Source: Oceanobacillus bengalensis (GTDB taxonomy: Bacteria; Bacillota; Bacilli; Bacillales; Amphibacillaceae). From it: a DNA stretch of 64,000 nt. A model generated the notes under the pieces. That model did no database searches. It saw nothing but the letters and a program-made list of their open reading frames with translations, and was not told the DNA's origin. Both the position numbers and the translations under genes were made by a program. This document shows positions 7,926 to 17,131 of this stretch, one piece after another. Each line of letters starts with the position of its first letter. The stretch's first letter is position 1. The stretch lies in NCBI RefSeq assembly GCF_003628445.1, contig NZ_RBZO01000019.1, positions 1 to 64,000 of the forward strand, given 5' to 3'.

Positions 7926-8041
7926 CAAGAGGTGGTCAATGAGGGGGCATGTAACAATTAATGAAATGAAAGATAGATAAACTTCTTAATTGACATTTCT
8001 AGTAAAAATACATAGAAAGATGCAAAGAGAGTGGGGATTTG

Positions 8042-9037
8042 ATGACGAAGCTACGTAATACAATGATTTTTCTTATAGCAGCGCTTTCAATAAGTATTGT
8101 TGTTGTTTTCTTTACAACAAATAATGCTTTTTCAGATGATGTGACAACAATTCGCTTTGGACATGGCTCTGCTGAAACAAATGAAAGGCATATAGCAGTC
8201 ATGCATTTTAAGGATTTAGTGGAAGAGAAGTCTGATGGGCAGATTGAAGTTCTTGTTTACCCGAATGAACAACTTGGTTCAGAATCGGAAATGGTAGAAA
8301 GTGTAACATTAAACGATTTACAAATGGTTGCAGCAAGTGCATATAGCCAGTATGATCAAAGGATTAGTGTATTTGAATTGCCATATCTTTTTGATTCATA
8401 TGAGCAGGCATGGAGCGTACTTGATGGAGAAATTGGAAAAGAAGTTTCAGATATATATTTAGAAGATAATTTAAGAATCATTGCATATTTTGAAAACGGA
8501 TTCCGACAAATTACAGCAAATAAAGCAATCGAAACACCTAATGATTTAAGCGGGTTGAAAATACGTACTCCTGAGTTTCCGATATCAATTAGTATGTTTT
8601 CGGCTTTAGGTGCGAATCCAACACCAATGGCTTTTGGAGAATTATATATGGGATTACAACAAGGAACGGTTGATGCGCAGGAAAATCCAGTTGCAAATAC
8701 GTATGCGAGTAAGTTTAATGAAGTACAAGATTATTTAATTATGTCCAATCATCAGTATATGCCACTTCCAGTATCGATTAGTGAAGATTTCTGGCAATCG
8801 CTAACAGCTGAGGAGCAACAGATTATCGAAGAAAGCGCTTTAGAAACGGCTCAATTTCACCGTGATCTATTAAGGGAAAACGAGGAAACGATGATTAGTG
8901 AACTAGAAGCTGCAGGAATGGGAATTATTTATCCAGATACAGAACCTTTTAAAGCGAAAGTAGATGGTGTGTATGATTCATTTAGAGAAAACTATGGTGA
9001 TGATTTACTTGATAAGGTACTCGGAGCAGTAGAGTAA
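8042..9037 (+). CDS. dctP: TRAP transporter substrate-binding protein (DctP family)
   Basis: This extracytoplasmic receptor delivers a carboxylated substrate to the DctQM permease. The N-terminus is a hydrophobic signal/anchor (FLIAALSISIVVVFF) followed by NNAFSDD. The mature part has the DctP fold signatures RFGHGSAETNERH, MGLQQGTVDAQENP and the conserved arginine in LKIRTPE. The family's binding arginine implies an organic-acid ligand such as a sugar acid or C4 acid. There is no lipobox cysteine, which is unusual for a Gram-positive binding protein, so the N-terminal helix may itself be the anchor. The start is the ATG after AGTGGGG. A TTG one codon upstream is less well spaced. Confidence 0.9.
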   Translation: MTKLRNTMIFLIAALSISIVVVFFTTNNAFSDDVTTIRFGHGSAETNERHIAVMHFKDLVEEKSDGQIEVLVYPNEQLGSESEMVESVTLNDLQMVAASAYSQYDQRISVFELPYLFDSYEQAWSVLDGEIGKEVSDIYLEDNLRIIAYFENGFRQITANKAIETPNDLSGLKIRTPEFPISISMFSALGANPTPMAFGELYMGLQQGTVDAQENPVANTYASKFNEVQDYLIMSNHQYMPLPVSISEDFWQSLTAEEQQIIEESALETAQFHRDLLRENEETMISELEAAGMGIIYPDTEPFKAKVDGVYDSFRENYGDDLLDKVLGAVE

Positions 9038-9058
9038 TCGGAATTGGAGGGGATTCGG

Positions 9059-9589
9059 GTGAAAATATTGAAATGGCTTGATAAGTATTTTGAAGAATAT
9101 ATACTAGTATTTTTAAGCGCATTCACTGTATTTATTATTTTCTTGCAAGTTGTCATGCGCTACGTGTTCGGTAGTTCACTTACATGGTCTGAAGAAATTG
9201 CAAGATATGCATTTATTTGGATGATTTATATTGGAGTAAGCTATGGTGTTAAGAAGAAGAAACACCTAGGTGTTGACGCCTTAAGTATGTTGTTTAAGGA
9301 TAAGGGGAAAATCATTATTAGTATGATAGCAAATATTTCCTTCCTTATATTTGCAGTTGTCATGACGTATTACGGTATCGATATCGTATTAAGAGTGACT
9401 AGAGAATCTGCTGCATTGCAAATACCATTGACATGGGTATATGCAGCCCCAGTGGTAGGGATGGCTCTTGCTGCAATTCGTCTTATTCAGAGTTTAGTCG
9501 TTGAAGTCGCTGAATTGAAAGCGTTAAACAAAGGTGCAGCAGAAAAAAAGGACCATTCATTCGGTAAAGGGAGGGAGGATGTGATATGA
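9059..9589 (+). CDS. dctQ: TRAP transporter small permease (DctQ)
   Basis: This four-helix membrane protein of 176 aa is the small subunit of the Na+-driven TRAP transporter. It shows the typical VVMRYVFGSSLTWSEEIARY segment between the first helices. The GTG start at 9059 has GGAGGGG six bases upstream. A TTG at 9044 in the same frame lacks a site. Its stop overlaps the dctM start by four bases (ATGA), so the pair is translationally coupled. Expression should follow dctP from the same promoter. Confidence 0.9.
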   Translation: MKILKWLDKYFEEYILVFLSAFTVFIIFLQVVMRYVFGSSLTWSEEIARYAFIWMIYIGVSYGVKKKKHLGVDALSMLFKDKGKIIISMIANISFLIFAVVMTYYGIDIVLRVTRESAALQIPLTWVYAAPVVGMALAAIRLIQSLVVEVAELKALNKGAAEKKDHSFGKGREDVI

Positions 9590-10854
9590 CAGCATTTGTA
9601 TTATTTGGTACCTTCTTTCTATTTATGGCATTGACTGTACCAATCGGAATTGCGTTAGGTATAGCTGGACTTGTAACTGCAATGTATTCATCCAATATAT
9701 CTATTACCTTCCTATCTCAAGGGTTAGTTACATCAACAGATAATTTTGCTTTAATGGCAATTCCATTCTTTATCCTAGCCGGGGAAATTATGGGTAAAGG
9801 TGGTATTTCAACAAGACTATTTGATTTAGCAAACGTATTCGTGGGTAGATTTACTGGTGGATTTGCAATGGCTGCAGTAATTACATCCATGTTCTTTGCG
9901 GCGATTTCGGGTTCTGGTCCAGCAACTGTAGCAGCAGTAGGGGGAATTATGATCCCCGCAATGGTTGCTCAAGGGTATGACAAGAAATTTGCAACAGCTG
10001 TAATCGTTGCTTCTGGTTCATTAGGAATTATTATTCCACCAAGTATTCCAATGGTTCTATTTGGAATCTCTGCTAATGAATCGATTGGTGATTTATTCAT
10101 AGGTGGTATCGTTCCTGGTATCTTTATCGGAATTTTAATGATGATTTGGTCATATTTTTATTCTAAGAAAATGGGATATAAGGGAGTAGATGAAAAATTT
10201 ACTTTTAAGAAGATGTTTGGGGCGGTTAATCGTGCGAAATGGTCTTTACTTGTACCCATCATCATTCTTGGAGGAATTTATGGTGGTATATTCACACCTA
10301 CTGAGGCTGCAGTAGTTGCGGTTGTATACGCTTTAATCGTAAGTGCGTTCTTGCATAAAGAAGTGAAGTTTAAAGACTTTTATGGGATATTTAAGAATTC
10401 TGCTTTAAGTTCTGTAGCAATATTAATCATTATCGGTACAGCGAATGCTTTTGGTACGATCTTATCAATGGAAAGAATACCACAAGTAATTGCTGATGCA
10501 TTTTTATCTGTATCTGAAAACTCAACAGTTATTTTATTAATGATTATCTTATTATTGTTAGTAATTGGTTGCTTTATTGATACATCTGCAGCGGTTATTA
10601 TCTTTACACCAATTCTATTTCCTGTTGCATTACAAATCGGAATGGATCCAGTTCACTTTGGTGTCGTTATGATTGTTACACTAGCAATTGGTTTTATAAC
10701 ACCACCATTAGGTGTAAATCTATTTGTAGGTTCAGGAATTTCTGGTGTAGGTATGCCTGCATTAGTTAAGGCGGTTATTCCGTTCTTCATTGTACTGTTA
10801 ATAGGTCTATTTTTAATAGCTGTCATACCTGAACTGACACTTTTATTCTTATAG
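9586..10854 (+). CDS. dctM: TRAP transporter large permease (DctM)
   Basis: This is the main membrane subunit, which moves substrate with sodium ions. It has 422 aa and about 11-12 hydrophobic helices. Family motifs include AISGSGPATVAAVG near residue 110, SGSLGIIIPPSIPMVLFG, PTEAAVVAVVYAL and GFITPPLGVNLFV. It is the last gene of the dctPQM operon and is followed by a strong terminator, so the transketolase genes downstream probably use another promoter or read-through. Confidence 0.93.
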   Translation: MTAFVLFGTFFLFMALTVPIGIALGIAGLVTAMYSSNISITFLSQGLVTSTDNFALMAIPFFILAGEIMGKGGISTRLFDLANVFVGRFTGGFAMAAVITSMFFAAISGSGPATVAAVGGIMIPAMVAQGYDKKFATAVIVASGSLGIIIPPSIPMVLFGISANESIGDLFIGGIVPGIFIGILMMIWSYFYSKKMGYKGVDEKFTFKKMFGAVNRAKWSLLVPIIILGGIYGGIFTPTEAAVVAVVYALIVSAFLHKEVKFKDFYGIFKNSALSSVAILIIIGTANAFGTILSMERIPQVIADAFLSVSENSTVILLMIILLLLVIGCFIDTSAAVIIFTPILFPVALQIGMDPVHFGVVMIVTLAIGFITPPLGVNLFVGSGISGVGMPALVKAVIPFFIVLLIGLFLIAVIPELTLLFL

Positions 10855-10867
10855 ATGTGTTATTTTC

Positions 10868-10919
10868 CCGCCAGCTTTTTATTAAATATATAAATAGGTT
10901 AGAAGCTGGCGAATTTTTT
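10868..10919 (+). terminator. terminator of the TRAP operon
   Basis: CGCCAGCTT (10869-10877) pairs with AAGCTGGCG (10903-10911), and a T run follows. Confidence 0.8.
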
Positions 10920-11038
10920 AAAAGAAAGTGTAGACATACAAGAAAATAAATTGTATAGTGAATTTACGAGTTACTTAGTAGACAAGTGCACAAGAATATA
11001 AGTTAACAAAAACCTATCAATCTAATGAGGTGAATGGA

Positions 11039-11872
11039 ATGAAAGATATTAGTATTGAAGAATTAAAAGAACTTGCAATTGAGATGAGGAAAACAGCGGT
11101 AACAATGGTATATGAAGCACAGTCTGGTCACCCAGGTGGATCATTATCTGCTGCAGACTTTGTAACCGCTCTATATTTTAGAGAAATGAATATTAATCCA
11201 AAAAATCCAAAATGGGCGGATCGTGATCGCTTCGTTTTATCAAAAGGTCATGTAGCTCCAATTCAATATTCTGCATTAGCATTACAAGGATTTGTACCAT
11301 ATGACACGATTCATACATTAAGAGAATATGGTTCTCCTTTCCAAGGGCATCCTGATATGAAGAAATGTCCTGGAATTGATATCTCTACAGGATCGCTTGG
11401 TCAAGGCCTTTCAACAGCTGTTGGGATGGCATTAGCAGGGAAATTAGATGAAAAAGATTATCGTGTGTTCGCAGTTGTAGGAGATGGCGAATGTCAAGAA
11501 GGTCAGATCTGGGAAGCAACTCAATCTGCAGTAAAATATAAATTAGATAATTTAGTCGTATTTGTCGATGATAATGGATTACAAATTGACGGCCCGACAG
11601 AAGAAGTGATGCCGAACCAAGATTTAGAAGTGAAATTCAAAGCATTCGGATTTGAAACGAAACGAATCGATGGACACTCCATGGAAGAAATCGTAGCAAC
11701 ATTAGATGAAGTCCGTGGTGCAAATAATGTTAAACCAAAAGCAATTATTTGTAACACGATAAAAGGAAAAGGCGTTTCCTATATGGAAAATGTTGTTGGT
11801 TGGCACGGTAAAGCACCGAACGAAGAACAGTATAACCAAGCGATGACAGAACTTGCAGGAGGGCTAAACTAA
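11039..11872 (+). CDS. transketolase, N-terminal subunit
   Basis: This is the thiamine-diphosphate-binding half of a split transketolase (277 aa). It has the SGHPGGSLSAADF substrate/cofactor motif near residue 27 and the TPP motif GDGECQEGQIWEA..VDDNG. Such two-subunit enzymes move two-carbon units between sugar phosphates. In accessory operons they often act on unusual sugars rather than in the main pentose phosphate pathway. The ATG at 11039 was chosen because it follows GAGGTG at a good distance. The stop overlaps the next start by one base (TAATG). Confidence 0.92.
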   Translation: MKDISIEELKELAIEMRKTAVTMVYEAQSGHPGGSLSAADFVTALYFREMNINPKNPKWADRDRFVLSKGHVAPIQYSALALQGFVPYDTIHTLREYGSPFQGHPDMKKCPGIDISTGSLGQGLSTAVGMALAGKLDEKDYRVFAVVGDGECQEGQIWEATQSAVKYKLDNLVVFVDDNGLQIDGPTEEVMPNQDLEVKFKAFGFETKRIDGHSMEEIVATLDEVRGANNVKPKAIICNTIKGKGVSYMENVVGWHGKAPNEEQYNQAMTELAGGLN

Positions 11873-12819
11873 TGATTGATCTAAAGAGTAAAACAGTCGA
11901 AAAGAAAGCAACACGTGAAGCTTTTGGTGATGAAATAGTAGAATTAGGTAGAAATAATAAAGATATATTAGTTGTTGATATTGATATTGGTGGTTCTTGT
12001 AAAACAACTAAATTTATGAATGAGTTTCCAAAACAACATATTAACGTTGGAATTGCAGAGCAAAATGGTGCAGGACTAGCAGCTGGATTAGCAACGACAG
12101 GAAAGATTCCATTTGTAAGTACGTATGCAGTGTTTGGTTCACTAAGAATGGCTGAGCAAATTCGTCAGGAAATTTGTTATCCAAATCTAAATGTAAAAAT
12201 TGCATGCTCCCATGGTGGATTAACACCAGCTAATGACGGAGGAAGTCACCAAGCAATAGAGGATATGGGTGTGCTCCGAACATTTCCGAATATGACGGTA
12301 ATTATGGGTGCGGATTATCATTCTACTCGTAAACTAGTAAAACAAGCAGCTGAAATTTACGGACCGGTATTTCTTCGCTTCACAAGGGATACAATTCCAA
12401 TGATTTATGATGAGAATGAAGAGTTTGAAATTGGAAAAGCAAAACATCTAAAAGATGGAAATGATGTTGCTTTAATTGCGAATGGTGATACCGTTCATTT
12501 AGCGATAAAAGCAGCAGAAATTTTAGAAAGTGAAGGTGTTTCTGTCAAACTATTGGATATGCATACAATCAAACCACTTGATCGGGAAGCCGTTTTAGAA
12601 TGTGTTGAAATTGGAAAAATTGTAACCGTTGAAGACCATAACATTATCAATGGTTTAGGCAGTGCAGTAAGTGAAGTAGTTGCTGAACAAGGAAAAGGGA
12701 AAGTAAGACGTATTGGTGTTCAGGATCAGTTTGGACAATCCGCACCATATGAAAAATTATTAGAACTAAATGGTATTACAGTAGAAAATATCGTGAATAC
12801 AGCTAAAGAATTACTTTAA
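11872..12819 (+). CDS. transketolase, C-terminal subunit
   Basis: This is the second half of the split transketolase (315 aa). It contains the pyrimidine-binding domain (NVGIAEQNGAGLAAGLATTGK, with the catalytic Glu in IAEQ) and the C-terminal domain (EDHNIINGLGSAVSE). It must pair with the preceding gene for activity, and the one-base overlap of the two genes ensures matched synthesis. Together with the SDR enzyme and the TRAP transporter it suggests catabolism of an imported sugar-like acid. The actual substrate is not readable from sequence. Confidence 0.92.
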   Translation: MIDLKSKTVEKKATREAFGDEIVELGRNNKDILVVDIDIGGSCKTTKFMNEFPKQHINVGIAEQNGAGLAAGLATTGKIPFVSTYAVFGSLRMAEQIRQEICYPNLNVKIACSHGGLTPANDGGSHQAIEDMGVLRTFPNMTVIMGADYHSTRKLVKQAAEIYGPVFLRFTRDTIPMIYDENEEFEIGKAKHLKDGNDVALIANGDTVHLAIKAAEILESEGVSVKLLDMHTIKPLDREAVLECVEIGKIVTVEDHNIINGLGSAVSEVVAEQGKGKVRRIGVQDQFGQSAPYEKLLELNGITVENIVNTAKELL

Positions 12820-12867
12820 TAGGATGTTCACGTACTTTAATAACGATTAACTTAGGGGGAATATGTA

Positions 12868-13626
12868 ATGTTTAAATTAGATAATAGAGTTGCAATTGTA
12901 ACAGGAAGTGGATCACCAAAAGGAATTGGCCGTAATATCGCACTAACATTAGCAAAACAAGGTGCAGCAATTGTTGTTGCTGATATGAATGTAGAAGGTA
13001 TTAAAGATACGGTACAAGCGATTGAAGAAGCTGGTGGAAAAGCGTTAGGAGTAGAATTAAACGTTACTAACAAAGAATCTGTTGATGCAATGATAGAGAC
13101 AGTATTAGCTGAATTTGGTAGAATTGATATTCTAATAAATAATGCTGGAATCTCTCAAAAAGTGACTGTTGAAGATATGACACTAGAGGATATTACAAAA
13201 GTATTTAATGTAAATATGTTTGGTTTATTCCTTTGTACACAAGCAGTATTAAAGCCGATGAAAGAGCAAAAATTTGGTAGAATCGTTAGCCTTTCTTCTG
13301 TATCAGCTAAGAGAGGTGGAGGAGTTTTCGGTGGTGCACATTACTCTGCTTCTAAGGCAGCCGTATTAGGATTCTCTAAAAACTTAGCTCGTGAAGTTGC
13401 AACTGATGGAATTACAGTAAACTGTGTTGCACCAGGACTTGTCAATACAGAAATTTGGAAATCCCTTCCTGAAGATGACGCGAAGAAAGTAATTGATGGT
13501 ATCCCAGTTGGTAGACCTGGTGAAACAGATGAAATTGCTTCAACAATTGCTTTCTTAGTGTCTGAAGAAGCTTCATATATTACAGGCGAAGATATTGATA
13601 TTAATGGTGGTTCACACATGGATTAA
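12868..13626 (+). CDS. SDR-family NAD(P)-dependent oxidoreductase
   Basis: This classical short-chain dehydrogenase has 252 aa. The Rossmann motif is a longer variant (TGSGSPKGIGRN, two residues more than TGxxxGIG). NNAGIS, the catalytic Ser in SLSSVS and YSASK (Tyr and Lys) are all present. The C-terminus is hydrophilic, so the enzyme is cytosolic. It probably oxidises or reduces a sugar, polyol or hydroxy acid before or after the transketolase. It lies 48 bases downstream of the transketolase pair in the same direction, with AGGGGGAA before the ATG, and ends at a strong terminator. Confidence 0.9.
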   Translation: MFKLDNRVAIVTGSGSPKGIGRNIALTLAKQGAAIVVADMNVEGIKDTVQAIEEAGGKALGVELNVTNKESVDAMIETVLAEFGRIDILINNAGISQKVTVEDMTLEDITKVFNVNMFGLFLCTQAVLKPMKEQKFGRIVSLSSVSAKRGGGVFGGAHYSASKAAVLGFSKNLAREVATDGITVNCVAPGLVNTEIWKSLPEDDAKKVIDGIPVGRPGETDEIASTIAFLVSEEASYITGEDIDINGGSHMD

Positions 13627-13640
13627 TAAGGTGTAAGATA

Positions 13641-13675
13641 AATACAGGCATACGATAACGTATGCCTGTATTTTT
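13641..13675 (+). terminator. terminator after the SDR gene
   Basis: AATACAGGCATACG..CGTATGCCTGTATT is a perfect stem followed by TTT. Confidence 0.85.
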
Positions 13676-13691
13676 AAAATAATATATCTAG

Positions 13692-13720
13692 TTGCTCAAA
13701 CGTAAAGTAAAATATATAAT
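13692..13720 (+). promoter_or_regulatory. putative promoter of the FadR-type gene
   Basis: TTGCTC, 17 bases and TATAAT, about 30 bases upstream of the GTG start. Confidence 0.5.
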
Positions 13721-13748
13721 TTAATTATAATAACCTGATAGAAGAGAT

Positions 13749-14468
13749 GTGGTTACAATAAAGTTTAATCCAGTTTCCAATAAGAAATTATATATACAGA
13801 TTTATACGCAAATACTTGATGAGATTGAACGTGGGTCGTTTAAGATTGGGGATAAGCTACCAACGGAAAGAGAACTATGTGAGCAATTCGGAGTGAGTAG
13901 GGCTCCTGTCAGACAAGCGTTAAGTGCGCTTGAGTTGAATGGGTATATTTTTTCAAGACAAGGTGAAGGTGTATATGTTCAAAATAATAAATTGCAAGTA
14001 GAGAATAATGAAGCTGCAATTTTATTAGATTCTGTAGCACCAGAAGATATTGTTGAGGCTCGAATGCGTATTGAACCACTTATTGTACAATATGCAGCCG
14101 AAAGAGCAACGAAAGATGATGTTGAGTCATTGCAACGTATTATAAAAAAGATGGAAGAAGAAACAAAAGCTGGTGTGTATGTTCCTGAAACAGATGAGGA
14201 ACTTCATAATCGAATTGCACAGTCCACCCATAACGATCTGTTTATTAGTATTATGTTAGCGATAAGCAATGCGATGAAACAACAAGAAATGTGGAAATTT
14301 TTAAGAGATCGGACAGTTACCAGGCCTGACTATCGAGAAATTAATTTCAAGGAGCATAAACTCCTTATCGAAGCCATTGTAGATCATGATGAAACAAAGG
14401 CAGTTGAACTAATGACCAATCACATGAACAACTTGTATGAGCGGTATTGGAAAAACTCCATGCTATAA
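13749..14468 (+). CDS. GntR-family regulator, FadR/FCD subgroup
   Basis: The N-terminal winged helix (LPTERELCEQFGVSRAPVRQ, then GYIFSRQGEGVYV) is followed by an all-helical FCD ligand domain (EARMRIEPLIVQYAAERA, and the metal-binding His-rich part around LHNRIAQSTHNDLF and EHKLLIEAI), 239 aa in total. FCD proteins usually sense organic acids. The start is a GTG with a weak site. It follows the transketolase/SDR genes and converges on the symporter gene, so it could control either accessory block. I cannot assign its operator. Confidence 0.9.
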   Translation: MVTIKFNPVSNKKLYIQIYTQILDEIERGSFKIGDKLPTERELCEQFGVSRAPVRQALSALELNGYIFSRQGEGVYVQNNKLQVENNEAAILLDSVAPEDIVEARMRIEPLIVQYAAERATKDDVESLQRIIKKMEEETKAGVYVPETDEELHNRIAQSTHNDLFISIMLAISNAMKQQEMWKFLRDRTVTRPDYREINFKEHKLLIEAIVDHDETKAVELMTNHMNNLYERYWKNSML

Positions 14469-14472
14469 GAAT

Positions 14473-14518
14473 AAAAAACATCAAGTGAAGTTATAAAGAC
14501 TTCACTTGATGTTTTTTA
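14473..14518. terminator. bidirectional terminator
   Basis: AAAACATCAAGTGAAG..CTTCACTTGATGTTTT with T runs on both strands lies between two convergent genes. Confidence 0.88.
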
Positions 14519-14537
14519 CTATCCACGAAGGTCCTTG

Positions 14538-15998
14538 TTATATTGTATTTTTGACGGTATTATTCTCCTCTCTAGGCTTTTTATCAGGAATTAAAAGGCT
14601 GAAAGCGATTCCAAAAAATGCAGCAATAAAAAATGTTGTAAAACGAGATGTCATCATTTCTTCCAAAGGGGTACTAATCCATAGAATAGTAGAAATTAAC
14701 CCTGATAATATAGTAGCAATGACACCTGCGCTAGAGTATCGTTTCCAGAAAAATGTCATCAATATAGCAGGAGAAAGAGTACAACCAACACCAGCCCATG
14801 CCCATCCTACTATAAGATAAACCAATGACTCTGAAACAAGAGCGATAACCATGCCAACAATTCCGAATAAGATGATGGATATCCGAGATAATAAAACAAG
14901 TTGTTTATCGGTTAGATTAATACCCAATGCTTTATGAATAATATCCTCCGTAACTGAGCTTGTAACAACGAGTAACTGAGAATTCGCTGTTGTAATGATT
15001 GCGGCTAATACACCAGCTAATAGTATTCCAGCAATCCATGGTGGCATTAGCTCAAGAATCATTGTTGGTAAAATTGTTTCTACATCAGTAAAGGAACCCT
15101 GACTATACATGGCAATTGCGGCAAGTCCGATTGTAAATGCACCACCATTCGCTAAGAAAGTCCAAATGATCGCAACAGTACTACCATGATTGGCTTCTTT
15201 TTCATTTTTTAGGGCCATAAAACGAGAACTAAGCTGTGGCTGCCCACCCAAAAAGCCAAAAAACCACGAAAAATTATTAAAGAATAGCACACCTAAAGCA
15301 AATCCTGTTAAACCACCAAACCAAGAGTCAAATGAATCTCCTGCGGTTAGAAGTGACTGTGTAATGGATAAATCATTTGTATTGATATAAATTAAAGCAA
15401 CGATTGGTAGGCCAACTAAAGTAATGAGCATCATTACACTTTGAATCATATCTGTCCATGCAACCGAAATGAATCCACCTGTAAATGAAGTAAGAATGAT
15501 TATAATTGTAGCTAAAATAACACCAGATATTACTGGCATTTCAAAGGTTGTTAATAATAACTTACCAGCACCAGCCATTTGGGCACCAACATAAAACATT
15601 AGGAACCCAGCTATTAAAAAACTGGTTAACCAGCGTATGATATTTGCCTTCTGTCCAAATAGAACTGCTAAGTATTCTGGTAGAGTTAATACTTTATATT
15701 TATCTGTCTCTCTCATGAATCTTTTTGCTAGAAATAACCAGGAAAAGATAATACCTGAAGCAATTCCAGCAGCTACCCAAATACCAGATAAACCAGTCAT
15801 GAAAACGAACCCTGTATAACCTAGTAGTAACCAAGCAGATTCACCTGTTGCTCTTTCTGAGAAAGCCAATACCCAGCCAGGTACCTTTTTGCCACCTAAT
15901 AAAAAATCAGACTGGGTTTTACTCCGCCTTCCAAAGTAATATCCAACTCCAATTACGATTACGCAATACAAAATAAACTCAATAAGGATAATATTCAT
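14538..15998 (-). CDS. sodium:solute symporter (SSS family)
   Basis: This membrane transporter of the PutP/PanF type has 486 aa and about 13 helices. The SSS signature region lies in GWAWAGVGCTLSPAILM and GGFISVAWTDMIQS. The relatives couple uptake of proline, pantothenate, urea or organic acids to sodium. The start is the ATG at 15998, six bases after GGAGG. A TTG two codons earlier overlaps the site. It lies in the same direction as, and 37 bases downstream of, the cyclodeaminase-family gene, so the two probably form an operon. The substrate is unknown. The context suggests an amino or imino acid. Confidence 0.88.
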   Translation of the reverse strand: MNIILIEFILYCVIVIGVGYYFGRRSKTQSDFLLGGKKVPGWVLAFSERATGESAWLLLGYTGFVFMTGLSGIWVAAGIASGIIFSWLFLAKRFMRETDKYKVLTLPEYLAVLFGQKANIIRWLTSFLIAGFLMFYVGAQMAGAGKLLLTTFEMPVISGVILATIIIILTSFTGGFISVAWTDMIQSVMMLITLVGLPIVALIYINTNDLSITQSLLTAGDSFDSWFGGLTGFALGVLFFNNFSWFFGFLGGQPQLSSRFMALKNEKEANHGSTVAIIWTFLANGGAFTIGLAAIAMYSQGSFTDVETILPTMILELMPPWIAGILLAGVLAAIITTANSQLLVVTSSVTEDIIHKALGINLTDKQLVLLSRISIILFGIVGMVIALVSESLVYLIVGWAWAGVGCTLSPAILMTFFWKRYSSAGVIATILSGLISTILWISTPLEEMMTSRFTTFFIAAFFGIAFSLLIPDKKPREENNTVKNTI

Positions 15999-16035
15999 CA
16001 ACAACCTCCATTTTGATTTATTTTAGAATTGAAGA

Positions 16036-16998
16036 TTAGATCAATTGTATACCAACTCCTTTTTCAATTGCCTTTTGATAAATAACATTCGCAACTACCG
16101 TATCGAATAGTGCCATGCCTGTTGATTTGAAAACGATGCTCTTGTCCGGTTTATGAGTGATTGTGGAAGAATGTACAATGTGAGTTGATATTTCATGAAT
16201 GTTATTTTTACTTATCCAGTTATGATCCAATGGGGTTTTTAAATCACCAGATTCGTTGATTGCATCATGGGAATCGATAAATATGTGATCTGTTGTATCG
16301 TATAGTTCTCTAGGAAATTCTCTCATATTTGGTTGAAACGAACCAATGCCGATGATCAATTTACCTTGTAGTAAGGAAGCGTCATTTGGTAAGACTGGTG
16401 TGTGGGAAGTCGTAGTAGTGATAATAATTTCCGCATCTTGAATTGCCTCCACAACTGATTCTGTTTTATGAAGTGCAACAGGGTAATCAATCCACTCTTT
16501 AAATGAATCAATTAATGTATCTATCTTTTCATAGGTACGATTGTACAAAAAGATATCTGTAATCGGGTGGACTGTACAAGCTGCAATTGCTTGATATAAG
16601 CCTTGTACACCTGTGCCAATAATAGCTATTTTCCTAATGTTCGATTTTGCTAGATGGCGGATGGCTGATCCGCCGATTGCGCCCGTTCGTATTCCTGTTA
16701 TAAAAGAACCATCTAGAATTGCCAATATTTCTCCAGTCTTGCTACTATTAAGGATTACTGAACCATGAAGTGTTGGATGCTTTTTATTATTTGGAAAGGA
16801 TGTTACTAGCTTTGTCGCTATAGCACTCGTTGTCATACATGGCATGACAATCAATGTATTTTCATTGTTAGCAATTTGCATCCTTGTTGGCATTTGAAAC
16901 TGTTTAGCGTCATATATTTTATATGCTGCGTCAATAGCATCGATTGTATCTTCCATAGTTATCGCTCTTCTAATATCGTACTCATTTAAATACAACAT
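16036..16998 (-). CDS. ornithine cyclodeaminase / mu-crystallin family protein
   Basis: This NAD(P)-dependent enzyme has 320 aa. The N-terminal part contains the substrate-binding RMQ and K residues (PTRMQIANNENT, ATKLVTSFPNNKKH), and the dinucleotide motif reads GTGVQGLYQAIA. Family members include ornithine cyclodeaminase, alanine dehydrogenase and ketimine (pyrroline-2-carboxylate) reductases. Sequence alone does not separate these. The start is the ATG after GGAGGAGAT. The upstream ATG of the longer frame has no site. The IS element at 17132 lies about 130 bases upstream and may have changed its promoter. Confidence 0.87.
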   Translation of the reverse strand: MLYLNEYDIRRAITMEDTIDAIDAAYKIYDAKQFQMPTRMQIANNENTLIVMPCMTTSAIATKLVTSFPNNKKHPTLHGSVILNSSKTGEILAILDGSFITGIRTGAIGGSAIRHLAKSNIRKIAIIGTGVQGLYQAIAACTVHPITDIFLYNRTYEKIDTLIDSFKEWIDYPVALHKTESVVEAIQDAEIIITTTTSHTPVLPNDASLLQGKLIIGIGSFQPNMREFPRELYDTTDHIFIDSHDAINESGDLKTPLDHNWISKNNIHEISTHIVHSSTITHKPDKSIVFKSTGMALFDTVVANVIYQKAIEKGVGIQLI

Positions 16999-17122
16999 AA
17001 AAATCTCCTCCAAAGGCTGTGATTTAATGCGGATAATATATTCAGATAATTCTAATATCAATTATATTAATAGCGTACATAAATCTTAAAGTCTATAGTC
17101 AAATTGACCAAAAAAGTTATAG

Positions 17123-17131
17123 GTATTTTCT
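17123..17131. repeat. left target-site duplication of the IS element
   Basis: GTATTTTCT is identical to 18535-18543 on the other side of the element. Confidence 0.85.

Noticed and set aside
7939-7980. 13-codon leader frame (MRGHVTINEMKDR) before dctP
   Set aside because: It has a fair ribosome site but the spacing is tight and no attenuator structure follows. It is too short to support.
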